Shown here: piece by piece, positions 52,858 to 61,233 of the stretch
Layout of the letters: every line of letters begins with the position of its first letter
Numbering within the stretch: position 1 is the stretch's first letter
Assembly (NCBI GenBank): GCA_023387735.1
Contig: JAEWHP010000007.1
Coordinates: forward strand, 1 to 64,000
Direction: 5' to 3'
Length of the DNA stretch: 64,000 nucleotides
Source of the DNA: Pseudomonadota bacterium
GTDB lineage: Bacteria; Pseudomonadota; Alphaproteobacteria; Rhizobiales; Xanthobacteraceae
Notes under the pieces: generated by a model
Told to the model about the DNA's origin: nothing
Seen by the model: the letters and a program-made list of their open reading frames with translations, nothing else
Databases searched by the model: none
Program-made: the position numbers and the translations under genes

Positions 52858-53754
52858 TCAGCCGCCTTTCGCCAGCCTTCGCATCACCTCGTCGAGCTGT
52901 TCGAGGTTGCGGTAGTTGATCTGGACGCTGCCGCCGGGATCGCGGTGGTTGACGGTCACGGCAAGACCGAGCGCATCGCTGACGCGCTTCTCCAGCGCGA
53001 TGGTGTCCGCGTCCTTCGCCTTCCCTCCTCCACCGCCGCCACTGCTACGCGCCTTCTGCGGCTTGCGTTCCGGCACGCCCTCCTCATGGGCCAGCGCTTC
53101 GGTCTGGCGCACGTTGAGGCCCTCGGCGAGGATGCGCTTTGCAGCAGCGAGCGGATCGGGCACGCCGATCAGCGCGCGGGCGTGGCCCGCCGACAATTCA
53201 CCGCTCGCGATATAGGACTGCACCTCCGCCGGCAGCTTGGTCAGCCGCATCATGTTGGCGACGTGGCTGCGGCTCTTGCCGACTTCCTTGGCGATGTCTT
53301 CCTGGCTGCGTTTGAATTCGTTGGCGAGCGCGTGATAGCCCTGCGCCTCCTCCATCGCATTGAGGTCTTCGCGCTGCACGTTCTCGATGATCATGATCTC
53401 GAGCGCGTCGGAGTCGTTGACCTCGATCGGGACGATCGGCACCTCGTGCAGGCTGGCGAGCTGCGCGGCGCGCCAGCGGCGCTCGCCGGCGATGATCTCG
53501 TAGCGGTCCTGGCTGCCCTTGACCGGCCGCACCACGATCGGCTGGATCACGCCGTGCTGTTTGACCGAACTGGCGAGTTCGCCGAGTTCGGTATCGGAAA
53601 ACGTCCGCCGCGGGTTGCGCGGATTTGGCTTGAGAAATTCGATCGGCACCTTGCGCTGATTGCGCGGCCGTTCGACATGCGCGGCCTCGCCGCCGACATC
53701 CCCGATCAGACTTGCCAGACCACGACCCAGTCGTGAACGCGCCTCGTCGGCCAT
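52858..53754 (-). CDS. parB: Chromosome-partitioning protein ParB
   Basis: A 298-residue CTPase and DNA-binding protein. It has IEFLKPNPRNPRRTF, the arginine patch GERRWRAAQLA, ENVQREDLNAMEEAQGY, the helix-turn-helix QEDIAKEVGKSRSHVANMMRL and the C-terminal dimer domain. It loads at parS and spreads along DNA to build the segregation complex. Three parS-type sites lie 1.8-3.9 kb away, near mnmG. The start at 53754 has GGGAG upstream; a longer frame through the upstream repeat is spurious. It follows parA, with a repeat in the 176-nt gap. Confidence 0.96.
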   Translation of the reverse strand: MADEARSRLGRGLASLIGDVGGEAAHVERPRNQRKVPIEFLKPNPRNPRRTFSDTELGELASSVKQHGVIQPIVVRPVKGSQDRYEIIAGERRWRAAQLASLHEVPIVPIEVNDSDALEIMIIENVQREDLNAMEEAQGYHALANEFKRSQEDIAKEVGKSRSHVANMMRLTKLPAEVQSYIASGELSAGHARALIGVPDPLAAAKRILAEGLNVRQTEALAHEEGVPERKPQKARSSGGGGGGKAKDADTIALEKRVSDALGLAVTVNHRDPGGSVQINYRNLEQLDEVMRRLAKGG

Positions 53755-53815
53755 CGTCGCCAACTCCCTTGGATTCACTTGGCTACTCCGCAACAAAAAT
53801 TCGGTTGACCCTGCC

Positions 53816-53920
53816 GTCATTCCGGGGCGCGTCGCGTGACGCGAACCCGGAATCTCGAAGTTGGTAGTCCTCCGTCGGGATTCCGGATCGATCCGCTCGC
53901 GCGGATCGTCCGGAATGACG
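53816..53920. repeat. Palindromic dispersed repeat, family 1, copy 6
   Basis: A 105-nt inverted repeat (GTCATTCCGGGGCG ... CCGGAATGAC) with a diverged centre. It occupies most of the parA-parB gap, so it is inside a transcribed operon and may affect the relative expression of the two genes. Confidence 0.85.
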
Positions 53921-53930
53921 CCGCAAAGGA

Positions 53931-54782
53931 CTAATGCGCCCGCAGGTCGCGCTCGCGCTGGATCACTTCCGTCGCAAGCTTGAGATAGGCTTCGCTGCCG
54001 ACGCACTTCAGGTCATAGACCAGCACGGGCTTGCCGTAGGACGGCGCCTCGGAGATGCGCACGTTGCGCGGGATCATGGTGTTGTAGACCTTGCCGCCCA
54101 TGAACTGCCGCACGTCGGCGACGACCTGGTTCGACAAATTGTTGCGCGAGTCGAACATCGTCAGCACGATGCCGTGGATCGACAGGTTCGGATTGAGCGT
54201 CGAGCGCACCTGCTCCACCGTCTGCAGCAATTGCGACAGACCTTCGAGCGCGAAGAACTCGCATTGCAGCGGCACCAGGATCGCATCGGACGCTGCCATC
54301 GCGTTGACGGTGAGAAGGTTCAGCGACGGCGGGCAGTCGATCAGCACGTAGGTGTAATCGGTATCCGGTGCGGCATTCTTGTTCAGCGCCGCGATCGCGT
54401 CGCGGAGACGGAACGCGCGGCCGGGCGTCGTTCCGAGTTCGAGCTCGAGGCCGGACAGATCCATGGTCGAGGAAGCGATGTGCAGCCGCGGCACCGCGGT
54501 GGCGACCACCGCCTCGCGCAACGGCGCTTCGCCGATCAGCACATCGTAGGTCGAGCAGCTGCGGTTGCGGCGATCGATGCCGAGACCAGTAGAGGCGTTG
54601 CCCTGCGGATCGAGATCGACGATCAGGACGCGCTCGCCGATCGCCGCGAGTGCGGTGCCAAGGTTGATCGCTGTGGTGGTCTTGCCGACGCCACCCTTCT
54701 GGTTGGCAAGCGACAGGATGCGCGGATGGGGCGGTGGAGTCTCGTCCCTATCCTCTTGATAAATCTCGTCTAATTCGCTCAT
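53931..54782 (-). CDS. parA: Chromosome-partitioning ATPase ParA
   Basis: A 283-residue MinD/ParA ATPase with the deviant Walker A KGGVGKTTTAINLG, Walker A' LIVDLDPQGNASTGLG and the YVLIDCPPSLNLLTVNA motif. It drives ParB-parS complexes apart during chromosome segregation. Its start codon overlaps the stop codon of rsmG by 4 nt, so rsmG-parA-parB are transcribed together. Confidence 0.97.
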   Translation of the reverse strand: MSELDEIYQEDRDETPPPHPRILSLANQKGGVGKTTTAINLGTALAAIGERVLIVDLDPQGNASTGLGIDRRNRSCSTYDVLIGEAPLREAVVATAVPRLHIASSTMDLSGLELELGTTPGRAFRLRDAIAALNKNAAPDTDYTYVLIDCPPSLNLLTVNAMAASDAILVPLQCEFFALEGLSQLLQTVEQVRSTLNPNLSIHGIVLTMFDSRNNLSNQVVADVRQFMGGKVYNTMIPRNVRISEAPSYGKPVLVYDLKCVGSEAYLKLATEVIQRERDLRAH

Positions 54783-55477
54783 GCCCGATCGCCATGTGTG
54801 ATCGCGGAGGGGTTGCGCCGCTCGATCCGATCGAGTTCGACGATCCAGCCGTGCCCGCCCGTGCGGCTGGAATGGAGTCGCGGTTCAATATTCCAATATT
54901 TAGTAGCTTCGGTCAATTCCGACTCTACATCTTGACCCTTGAGAAATAAGGCTTTTGCGCCCTGCTTCACCAAGGGTTCTGCGTAACCGATTAGCTGATG
55001 TAACGGAGCCAGCGCACGTGCAGTGACGCAATCGACGCGGCTTCCGATTCTATCCACAATATCTCCAATGTCGGCCAAATGCACGGTCCCATGCGCGCCG
55101 GTGACGCGAATCGCTTCGCGCAGGAAGGCTGCTTTTTTGGCGTTGCGTTCGACCAGGTGAACCATGGCGCCGGGCGTTTCCGCCAAGGCGCAGGCAAGCA
55201 CCACGCCCGGAAATCCGCCGCCGCTGCCGAGGTCGGCCCACACCTTCGCCGATGGCGCGAGGGTCAGGAGCTGGAGCGAATCGGCGACGTGGCGGGTCCA
55301 GAGATTTGGAAGCGTGGAGGGCGCGACGAGATTCGTCTTGGCCTGCCATTCCACGAGAAGGTCGAGGTAGCGATCCAGCCGCGCTTCAGTCTCTGACGAA
55401 ACGGGGGTGAGCGCCAACGCCGCGGTCTTGTCAGCGGCCAGAATGGGCGAGGGGGTTTGGGTGGCGGCTTTCGCCAT
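54779..55477 (-). CDS. rsmG: 16S rRNA (guanine-527 N7)-methyltransferase
   Basis: A 232-residue SAM-dependent methyltransferase. Landmarks are LVEWQAKTNLVAPS, the RHVADSLQLL region, motif I WADLGSGGGFPGVVLA and HLVERNAKKAAFLREAIR. It modifies G527 of 16S rRNA, and its loss is known to give low-level streptomycin resistance in bacteria. The start at 55477 removes a spurious N-terminal extension that reads through a repeat. It overlaps parA by 4 nt. Confidence 0.95.
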   Translation of the reverse strand: MAKAATQTPSPILAADKTAALALTPVSSETEARLDRYLDLLVEWQAKTNLVAPSTLPNLWTRHVADSLQLLTLAPSAKVWADLGSGGGFPGVVLACALAETPGAMVHLVERNAKKAAFLREAIRVTGAHGTVHLADIGDIVDRIGSRVDCVTARALAPLHQLIGYAEPLVKQGAKALFLKGQDVESELTEATKYWNIEPRLHSSRTGGHGWIVELDRIERRNPSAITHGDRA

Positions 55478-55507
55478 GAGGGTCTCGGACGGTGCACTTG
55501 TAGGACG

Positions 55508-55575
55508 GGGTAGAGCGCAGCGAAACCCATCGTCTCTCGGCGGACGCGATTGATGGGTTTCGCTCCGCTCTACCC
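55508..55575. repeat. Inverted repeat between rsmG and mnmG
   Basis: Arms 55508-55531 and 55552-55575 are inverse copies over 24 nt with one mismatch (GGGTAGAGCG... and ...CGCTCTACCC), separated by 20 nt. It lies 19 nt from the parS site at 55594. It resembles a dispersed repeat of Bradyrhizobium-like genomes. Confidence 0.8.
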
Positions 55576-55593
55576 ATCCCACATCTACGTCAG

Positions 55594-55609
55594 CGTTTCA
55601 CGTGAAACA
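55594..55609. other. parS-type site 1
   Basis: CGTTTCACGTGAAACA matches the bacterial parS consensus TGTTTCACGTGAAACA at 15 of 16 positions and is a perfect palindrome across its central 14 bases. It lies just after the mnmG stop codon, in the rsmG-mnmG gap. Confidence 0.9.
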
Positions 55610-55613
55610 GATT

Positions 55614-57497
55614 CTATGCGCTCGCCTTCGAAGTCTTTCGGCGGGCTTCCCGGCGCAGATACGCTGCCAGGATTCCGAGCGCCGCCGGCGTCAATCCATC
55701 CAGCCGACCCGCCTGCCCCACGGTCCGCGGCCGCGCCGCCTCCAACTTCGAGCGCGCCTCGTTCGAAAGTCCCGGCACATCGGCATAATCGATGTCGGTC
55801 AGAACCAGCCCCTCGTCACGCCGGAAGGCATCGACGTCGGCGGTCTGACGCTTGAGGTAGACGTCGTACTTGGCATCGATCTCAAGATGGACGGCGATCG
55901 ATGGATCCACCGAAGTGAGCTCCGGCCAGATCCCCTGAAGCATCGACCACTCGATTTCCGGATAGGCCAGCAGCTCAAACGCCGAGCGCCGATGGCCGTC
56001 CCGGTTCAGCGCCAGGCCGTGCTTGGCGGCTTCATTCGGCGTGATTGCCAACGACTTCGCGAGCGACTTCGCCGATGCCAAGGCCGCCATCTTGGCCGCG
56101 TGTCGTTGTGACCGCGCCTGCCCTACGCAGCCCAAGGCAATCCCCTTGTCCGTCAGGCGCTGGTCGGCATTGTCGGCCCGCAAGGTCAGACGATACTCGG
56201 CCCGCGAGGTGAACATCCGGTACGGCTCGGTTATGCCCCGGGTCACGAGGTCATCGATCATCACGCCGAGATAGCCGTCGGCGCGATCGAACACGATCGG
56301 CTCGGCCCCGCTCGCGGCCAACGCAGCGTTCAGTCCGGCGACGATCCCTTGGGCCGCAGCTTCTTCGTATCCCGTCGTGCCGTTGATCTGCCCGGCCAGG
56401 AAGAGACCCGGAAGGCGCCTGGTCTGCAGGGTCGGCTCAAGTTCGCGCGGATCGACGTGATCGTATTCGATGGCATATCCGGGCCGGACCATCTTCACCC
56501 GCTCGAGGCCGGGAATGGTGGCGAGGATCGCGAGCTGAACTTCCTCCGGCAGCGAGGTCGAAATGCCGTTGGGATAGACTGTGGAGTCGTTGAGGCCTTC
56601 CGGCTCCAGGAAGATCTGGTGCCCGTCGCGGTCTCCGAAGCGGACGATCTTGTCTTCGATCGAGGGACAATAGCGCGGGCCGCTGCTCTTGATCTGGCCG
56701 GAGTACATCGGCGAGCGATGGACATTGGCCCGGATCACTTCATGGGTCGCCGGCGTGGTCCGGGTGATCCCGCACTGGATCTGCGGCGTCGTGATCCGGT
56801 CCGTCATCACCGAAAACGGCTCTGGGGGATCGTCGCCGGGCTGCATCTCGACCGCGGACCAGTCGATGGTGGTCCCATCCAGTCGCGGCGGCGTGCCGGT
56901 CTTCAGCCGTCCGAGGGTAAAGCCGGCGCGCTCGAACGAACCCGAGAGCCCCATTGCCGGCGCTTCGCCAACCCGGCCGGCAGGCCAGTTCTTTTCACCG
57001 AGATGGATCAGTCCGCGCAGAAAGGTCCCGGTCGTAATGACGACGGCACCCGCCGCAAGCTCCCGTCCCTCGCCCAGTCGAATGCCTGTGACCCGACCGT
57101 TCGAGACGATCAGCTCTTCAGCCTCGCCTTCGATGACACTCAGATTGTCGGTCTCCTGGATCGCGCTCTGCATCGCCGCGGCGTAAAGCTGGCGATCGGC
57201 CTGAGCCCGCGGTCCCCGGACCGCTGGACCCTTACGGCGGTTGAGCATCCGAAACTGGATTCCGCCGGCATCGGCGACCCGGCCCATCAGGCCGTCCAAG
57301 GCGTCGACCTCGCGGACCAGATGACCCTTGCCGAGGCCCCCAATGGCGGGATTGCAGGACATCGCGCCTATGGTCGAAAAGCGATGGGTGACGAGGGCGG
57401 TCCTGGCGCCCATCCGGGCAGCCGCGCTCGCGGCTTCGCAGCCGGCGTGGCCACCACCAATGACGATGACGTCGAAGGTATCCGCTGGGGAAATCAT
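55614..57497 (-). CDS. mnmG: tRNA uridine-34 5-carboxymethylaminomethyl modification enzyme MnmG
   Basis: A 627-residue FAD enzyme with the dinucleotide-binding VIVIGGGHAGCEAASAAARMG at the start, GGLGKGHLVREVDALDG, and GTPPRLDGTTIDW. The C-terminal helical domain (YADVPGLSNEARSKLEAARP) binds tRNA. With MnmE it modifies the wobble uridine of certain tRNAs. It is flanked on both sides by parS sites. It follows mnmE on the same strand. Confidence 0.97.
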   Translation of the reverse strand: MISPADTFDVIVIGGGHAGCEAASAAARMGARTALVTHRFSTIGAMSCNPAIGGLGKGHLVREVDALDGLMGRVADAGGIQFRMLNRRKGPAVRGPRAQADRQLYAAAMQSAIQETDNLSVIEGEAEELIVSNGRVTGIRLGEGRELAAGAVVITTGTFLRGLIHLGEKNWPAGRVGEAPAMGLSGSFERAGFTLGRLKTGTPPRLDGTTIDWSAVEMQPGDDPPEPFSVMTDRITTPQIQCGITRTTPATHEVIRANVHRSPMYSGQIKSSGPRYCPSIEDKIVRFGDRDGHQIFLEPEGLNDSTVYPNGISTSLPEEVQLAILATIPGLERVKMVRPGYAIEYDHVDPRELEPTLQTRRLPGLFLAGQINGTTGYEEAAAQGIVAGLNAALAASGAEPIVFDRADGYLGVMIDDLVTRGITEPYRMFTSRAEYRLTLRADNADQRLTDKGIALGCVGQARSQRHAAKMAALASAKSLAKSLAITPNEAAKHGLALNRDGHRRSAFELLAYPEIEWSMLQGIWPELTSVDPSIAVHLEIDAKYDVYLKRQTADVDAFRRDEGLVLTDIDYADVPGLSNEARSKLEAARPRTVGQAGRLDGLTPAALGILAAYLRREARRKTSKASA

Positions 57498-57553
57498 GGC
57501 GGGACTTCTATCCCGGAGTTCTAAAACCCGAAAGTGGACTCTGGCGGATTCTT

Positions 57554-57569
57554 TGTTTCACGTGAAACG
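57554..57569. other. parS-type site 2
   Basis: TGTTTCACGTGAAACG matches parS at 15 of 16 positions. It lies in the 137-nt mnmE-mnmG gap, 39 nt centre to centre from site 3. Confidence 0.92.
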
Positions 57570-57592
57570 GGTTCCGCTGGGGGCCCTCCAAC

Positions 57593-57608
57593 TGTTTCAC
57601 GTGAAACA
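57593..57608. other. parS-type site 3 (perfect)
   Basis: TGTTTCACGTGAAACA, a perfect 16-bp parS consensus palindrome, in the mnmE-mnmG gap. Sites 2 and 3 form a close pair. Confidence 0.95.
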
Positions 57609-57634
57609 GCCCATTAAGGTTAACAAACGAAATC

Positions 57635-58966
57635 TTATTTCCCGACGCAGAACTCCCGGAAGATCACATCGAGGATATCCTCGACGTCGACCCGCCCGAG
57701 AAGTCGTCCCAGCGAATGGGCCGCGGCCCGCAGTTCTTCTGCGGCGAGCTCCTCGCCCTCCCCGACCACCGCGATGCTGCGCCCCAGCGAAGCCACCGTC
57801 TCCTGCAGCAAGCTCCTTTGCCGGGCTCGGCCAATCAGAGCGCCCTCGCCTCTGCCAAAGTAAGCCTGAGCGAACTCCACCAGGGCCGCGATCAGATCCA
57901 GCACCCCGTCGCCCCGATGCGCCGAAATCTCAAAACCCGATTGTCCGCCCGGCTGGGCCAGCGGACGACCCGGCCCTTCGAGATCGATCTTGTTGCGGAC
58001 GGTCCAGACTGGAGTCTTAGTGCCGTGCTGAACGTGCGTGTCCGCCGAGTCCGTCAGCCACAGAACCAGGTCCGCATCGGCGGCGCGCGCCCTCGCCCGA
58101 CGAACGCCCTCCTGTTCTACCGGATCATCCGTCTCGCGAATGCCGGCCGTGTCGATGACCGTTATCGGATAGCCGTCGAGATCGAGCTGCACTTCGATGA
58201 CGTCGCGCGTGGTGCCGGCGTGCGGCGAAACAATCGCGACCTCGCGACGCGCGAGCTGGTTCATCAAGGTCGACTTTCCGACGTTGGGCGGTCCCGCGAT
58301 CGTTACGACGAGCCCATCGCGAAGGCGTTCACTCCGCCCCTCGGCCGCGAGCACTTCTTCGATCTCAGTTCGGAGCGCCTTGATCTTCTGGAGCGCCGGC
58401 GCGATCAACTCCGCCGGCACGTCTCCCTCGTCTGAAAAATCGATACCGGCCTCGATCAGCGCCGACGCCTCGATGATCCGCGCCCGCCAGTCGCGCGCCT
58501 TGTCGCCGAGCAAGCCTTTCAACTGGCGGAGCGCCTGGAGCCGCTGACGGTCGGTATCGGCGTGAATGAGATCGTCGAGACCTTCGGCTTCGGTGAGATC
58601 GAGCTTGCCGTTCTCGAAGGCACGCCGGGTGAATTCGCCGGACTCGGCGGCGCGAACATTGTCGAATCCGGCGAGCGCCGTAAACAGGGCGGCGAGCACC
58701 GCGCGCCCGCCATGGACATGGAATTCCGCGACGTCTTCGCCGGTCGCGCTGGCCGGACCTGGAAACCACAACACCACGGCATCGTCGATCGGCCGTTGGC
58801 CGACATCCCTCAACAACGCCCGGGTGGCCATACGCGGCGACGGCATTTTTCCTGCCAGCGCTGTCACCACTTTTCCAGCCTGCGGACCCGAGACCCGCAC
58901 CATGGCAATCGCGCTCGGAGGCCGGCCGGACGACAATGCAAAGATGGTCTGATCTCGCGGATGCAT
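57635..58966 (-). CDS. mnmE: tRNA modification GTPase MnmE
   Basis: A 443-residue GTPase. The N-terminal folate-binding domain has DQTIFALSSGRPPSAIAMVRVSGP. The G domain has GPPNVGKSTLMNQL (G1), GTTRDVIEV (G2) and DTAGIRETDDPVEQEG (G3), and the C-terminus ends in FCVGK with the catalytic-type cysteine. It works with MnmG to modify tRNA wobble uridine. It lies between rho and mnmG on the same strand; about 290 nt separate it from rho. Confidence 0.96.
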   Translation of the reverse strand: MHPRDQTIFALSSGRPPSAIAMVRVSGPQAGKVVTALAGKMPSPRMATRALLRDVGQRPIDDAVVLWFPGPASATGEDVAEFHVHGGRAVLAALFTALAGFDNVRAAESGEFTRRAFENGKLDLTEAEGLDDLIHADTDRQRLQALRQLKGLLGDKARDWRARIIEASALIEAGIDFSDEGDVPAELIAPALQKIKALRTEIEEVLAAEGRSERLRDGLVVTIAGPPNVGKSTLMNQLARREVAIVSPHAGTTRDVIEVQLDLDGYPITVIDTAGIRETDDPVEQEGVRRARARAADADLVLWLTDSADTHVQHGTKTPVWTVRNKIDLEGPGRPLAQPGGQSGFEISAHRGDGVLDLIAALVEFAQAYFGRGEGALIGRARQRSLLQETVASLGRSIAVVGEGEELAAEELRAAAHSLGRLLGRVDVEDILDVIFREFCVGK

Positions 58967-59203
58967 CGCCTATTTGTTCAAGCGGCTTTGGAAAGGCAAC
59001 GCCATTTCAAATCAGCTGGCCGAGTCATCGGGTCTCATCGGCATCTGCGCCTTGCCGGCTCTGCGGCACAACGAACCACCCTACCCATGCCGTATCTCTG
59101 CATAAATTTTATATAATACAGATACTTAGTTGGTTAACGCATTAACATGGGGATTTTGTCGGCGCCATCCCCCTTGGCGAACCCTGCCGGGCCGACGACC
59201 CCA

Positions 59204-59235
59204 TAAGAAAAGGCGCCCCGCTGGTGCGAGGCGCC
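59204..59235 (-). terminator. Rho-independent terminator after rho
   Basis: On the minus strand a 10-bp stem with one T-G pair (GGCGCCTCGC/GCGGGGCGCC) and ACCA loop is followed by TTTTCTT. It begins about 26 nt past the rho stop codon. Confidence 0.85.
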
Positions 59236-59260
59236 CTCTCCTGTCCCTGGCCTGCTCGGC

Positions 59261-60526
59261 TCAGGTATTCATCGAGTCGAAGAACTCGGCGTTGTTCTTG
59301 GTGTTGCGCAGCTTGTCGAGCAGGAAGTCGATCGCATCCATGGTGCCCATCGGATTGAGGATCCGGCGCAGCACGTACATTTTCTTCAGAAGCTGCGGAT
59401 CGGTGATCAGCTCTTCCTTGCGGGTGCCGGACCGCGAGATGTCGATCGCCGGGAACGTCCGCTTGTCGGAGACCTTGCGGTCAAGGATGAGTTCGGAGTT
59501 ACCGGTGCCCTTGAATTCTTCGAAGATGACTTCGTCCATGCGGCTGCCGGTATCGACCAGCGCGGTGGCGATGATCGTGAGCGAACCGCCCTCCTCGATG
59601 TTTCGCGCGGCACCGAAGAATCGCTTCGGCCGCTGCAGCGCGTTGGCGTCGACACCGCCGGTCAGCACCTTGCCGGATGACGGCACCACGGTGTTGTAAG
59701 CGCGGCCCAGACGCGTGATCGAGTCCAGAAGGATCACCACGTCGCGGCCGTGCTCGACGAGCCGCTTGGCTTTCTCGATCACCATCTCGGCGACCTGGAC
59801 GTGACGCACCGCCGGTTCGTCGAACGTCGACGAGACGACTTCGCCCTTCACCGAACGCTGCATGTCCGTGACTTCTTCCGGACGCTCGTCGATCAGCAGA
59901 ACGATCAGATAGCATTCCGGATGATTGGCCGTGATCGAGTGCGCGATGTTCTGCATCAGCACCGTCTTGCCGGTGCGCGGCGGCGCCACGATCAGCGCGC
60001 GCTGGCCTTTGCCGATCGGCGCGACGATGTCGATAACCCTTGCAGAAAGGTCTTTGCGCGTCGGGTCTTCGAGTTCGAGGCGGAAGCGCTGGTCCGGAAA
60101 CAGCGGCGTGAGGTTGTCGAAATTGACCTTGTGCTTGGACTTTTCCGGGTCTTCGAAATTGAGGGTGTTGACCTTCAGCAGCGCGAAGTAGCGTTCGCCT
60201 TCCTTGGGGCTGCGGATGTGGCCTTCGATGGTGTCACCAGTGCGAAGACCGAAGCGGCGGATTTGCGAAGGCGAGACGTAGATGTCGTCGGGGCCGGGCA
60301 GGTAGTTCGCGTCCGGCGAGCGAAGAAAGCCGAAGCCGTCGGAGAGAACCTCGACGACGCCTTCGCCGATGATATCGGTTTCCTGAATCGCAAGCTGCTT
60401 GAGGATGGCGAACATCAGCTCCTGCTTGCGCATGGTGCTGGCATTTTCGACCCCATTCTCTTCCGCGAACGAGACGAGCTCGGCCGGCGTTTTCGATTTG
60501 AGGTCCTGGAGTTTCATTTCCCGCAT
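59261..60526 (-). CDS. rho: Transcription termination factor Rho
   Basis: A 421-residue hexameric RNA helicase. The N-terminal RNA-binding domain has LKSKTPAELVSFAEE and DGFGFLRSPDANYLPGPDDIYVSPSQIRRFGL. The ATPase motor has Walker A VAPPRTGKTVLMQ, Walker B VVILLDSITRL and the Q-loop region VLTGGVDANAL. It ends untranslated transcripts. It is followed by its own strong terminator and preceded by a 254-nt leader in which no gene is seen; Rho often regulates its own leader. An alternative ATG lies at 60517. Confidence 0.97.
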   Translation of the reverse strand: MREMKLQDLKSKTPAELVSFAEENGVENASTMRKQELMFAILKQLAIQETDIIGEGVVEVLSDGFGFLRSPDANYLPGPDDIYVSPSQIRRFGLRTGDTIEGHIRSPKEGERYFALLKVNTLNFEDPEKSKHKVNFDNLTPLFPDQRFRLELEDPTRKDLSARVIDIVAPIGKGQRALIVAPPRTGKTVLMQNIAHSITANHPECYLIVLLIDERPEEVTDMQRSVKGEVVSSTFDEPAVRHVQVAEMVIEKAKRLVEHGRDVVILLDSITRLGRAYNTVVPSSGKVLTGGVDANALQRPKRFFGAARNIEEGGSLTIIATALVDTGSRMDEVIFEEFKGTGNSELILDRKVSDKRTFPAIDISRSGTRKEELITDPQLLKKMYVLRRILNPMGTMDAIDFLLDKLRNTKNNAEFFDSMNT

Positions 60527-60738
60527 TGGGGTGGTCCTGTGGAGTGTTCTTTAGAGAAGGGGGTGCGAGGTGGCTTAAGGAAAAAGCGGACACGAAAAAT
60601 GGAAGGTCCGCAGGTCTAAGCAAGGAAAGCGCCGGTGAGGCTTCAAACCTGATGCGGCGGCCGGTCCAGTGAAGGAGCCGGAACGCAACCACATCCGCCT
60701 GCGTGGGGTGGGATTTGGACAATATAGAAAATCGCTTG

Positions 60739-60764
60739 GCGCTTCGCAAGCAGATGCGAAGCGC
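60739..60764 (-). terminator. Hairpin downstream of hemJ
   Basis: A perfect 9-bp stem (GCGCTTCGC/GCGAAGCGC) with an 8-nt loop lies about 17 nt past the hemJ stop codon. A TTTTC run follows about 9 nt later on the minus strand, so it is a plausible but imperfect terminator separating hemJ from rho. Confidence 0.55.
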
Positions 60765-60780
60765 GGCCGGCGATGAAAGC

Positions 60781-61233
60781 CTAACCCTGGAACGGCTTCA
60801 CGATCACCATGACCACGATGAGGATCATCAGGGCCGTGGGTACCTCATTGATAATACGGTAGAATTTCTGGCTCCGGGTATTCTTGTCGGCGGCGAAATC
60901 CTTGACCCATCGGGAAAAAAAACCGTGGACGCCGGACAGGATCAGCACCAGCGTCAATTTGGCGTGGAACCAGCCGGACGCGTACCAATGACCGGCCCAG
61001 GCGAGATAAAGCCCGGCCAGCCAGGTGATGATCATCGCCGGATTGATGATCGCCTTCAGCAGGCGCCATTCCATCACCTTGAAGGTCTCGGACTGCTTCG
61101 ATCCGATCTCGGCATCGCAATGATAAACGAACAGCCGCGGCAGATAGAGCATGCCGGCCATCCACGAGATGACCGCAATTACATGCAGCGCCTTGATCCA
61201 CGGATACGCCGTGACGGTGATCCACTCATACAT
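60781..61233 (-). CDS. hemJ: Protoporphyrinogen IX oxidase HemJ
   Basis: A 150-residue inner-membrane protein with four transmembrane helices. Hallmarks are the KALHVIAVISWMAGMLYLPRLFVYH helix with the conserved His, MEWRLLKAIINPAMIITWLAGLYL, FHAKLTLVLILSGVHGFFSRW and the INEVPTALMILIVVMVIVKPF end. HemJ oxidises protoporphyrinogen to protoporphyrin in haem synthesis and is common in alphaproteobacteria. It lies between rho and the putative origin, reading away from the origin. hemE, often next to it in relatives, is absent here. Confidence 0.92.
   Translation of the reverse strand: MYEWITVTAYPWIKALHVIAVISWMAGMLYLPRLFVYHCDAEIGSKQSETFKVMEWRLLKAIINPAMIITWLAGLYLAWAGHWYASGWFHAKLTLVLILSGVHGFFSRWVKDFAADKNTRSQKFYRIINEVPTALMILIVVMVIVKPFQG

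Noticed and set aside
55052..55060. CTATCCACA, one mismatch from a DnaA box
   Set aside because: It lies within rsmG coding sequence as an isolated site.
59132..59146. TTAACGCATTAAC between mnmE and rho as a CtrA site
   Set aside because: The two TTAA halves are separated by 4 nt, not the 7 nt needed.
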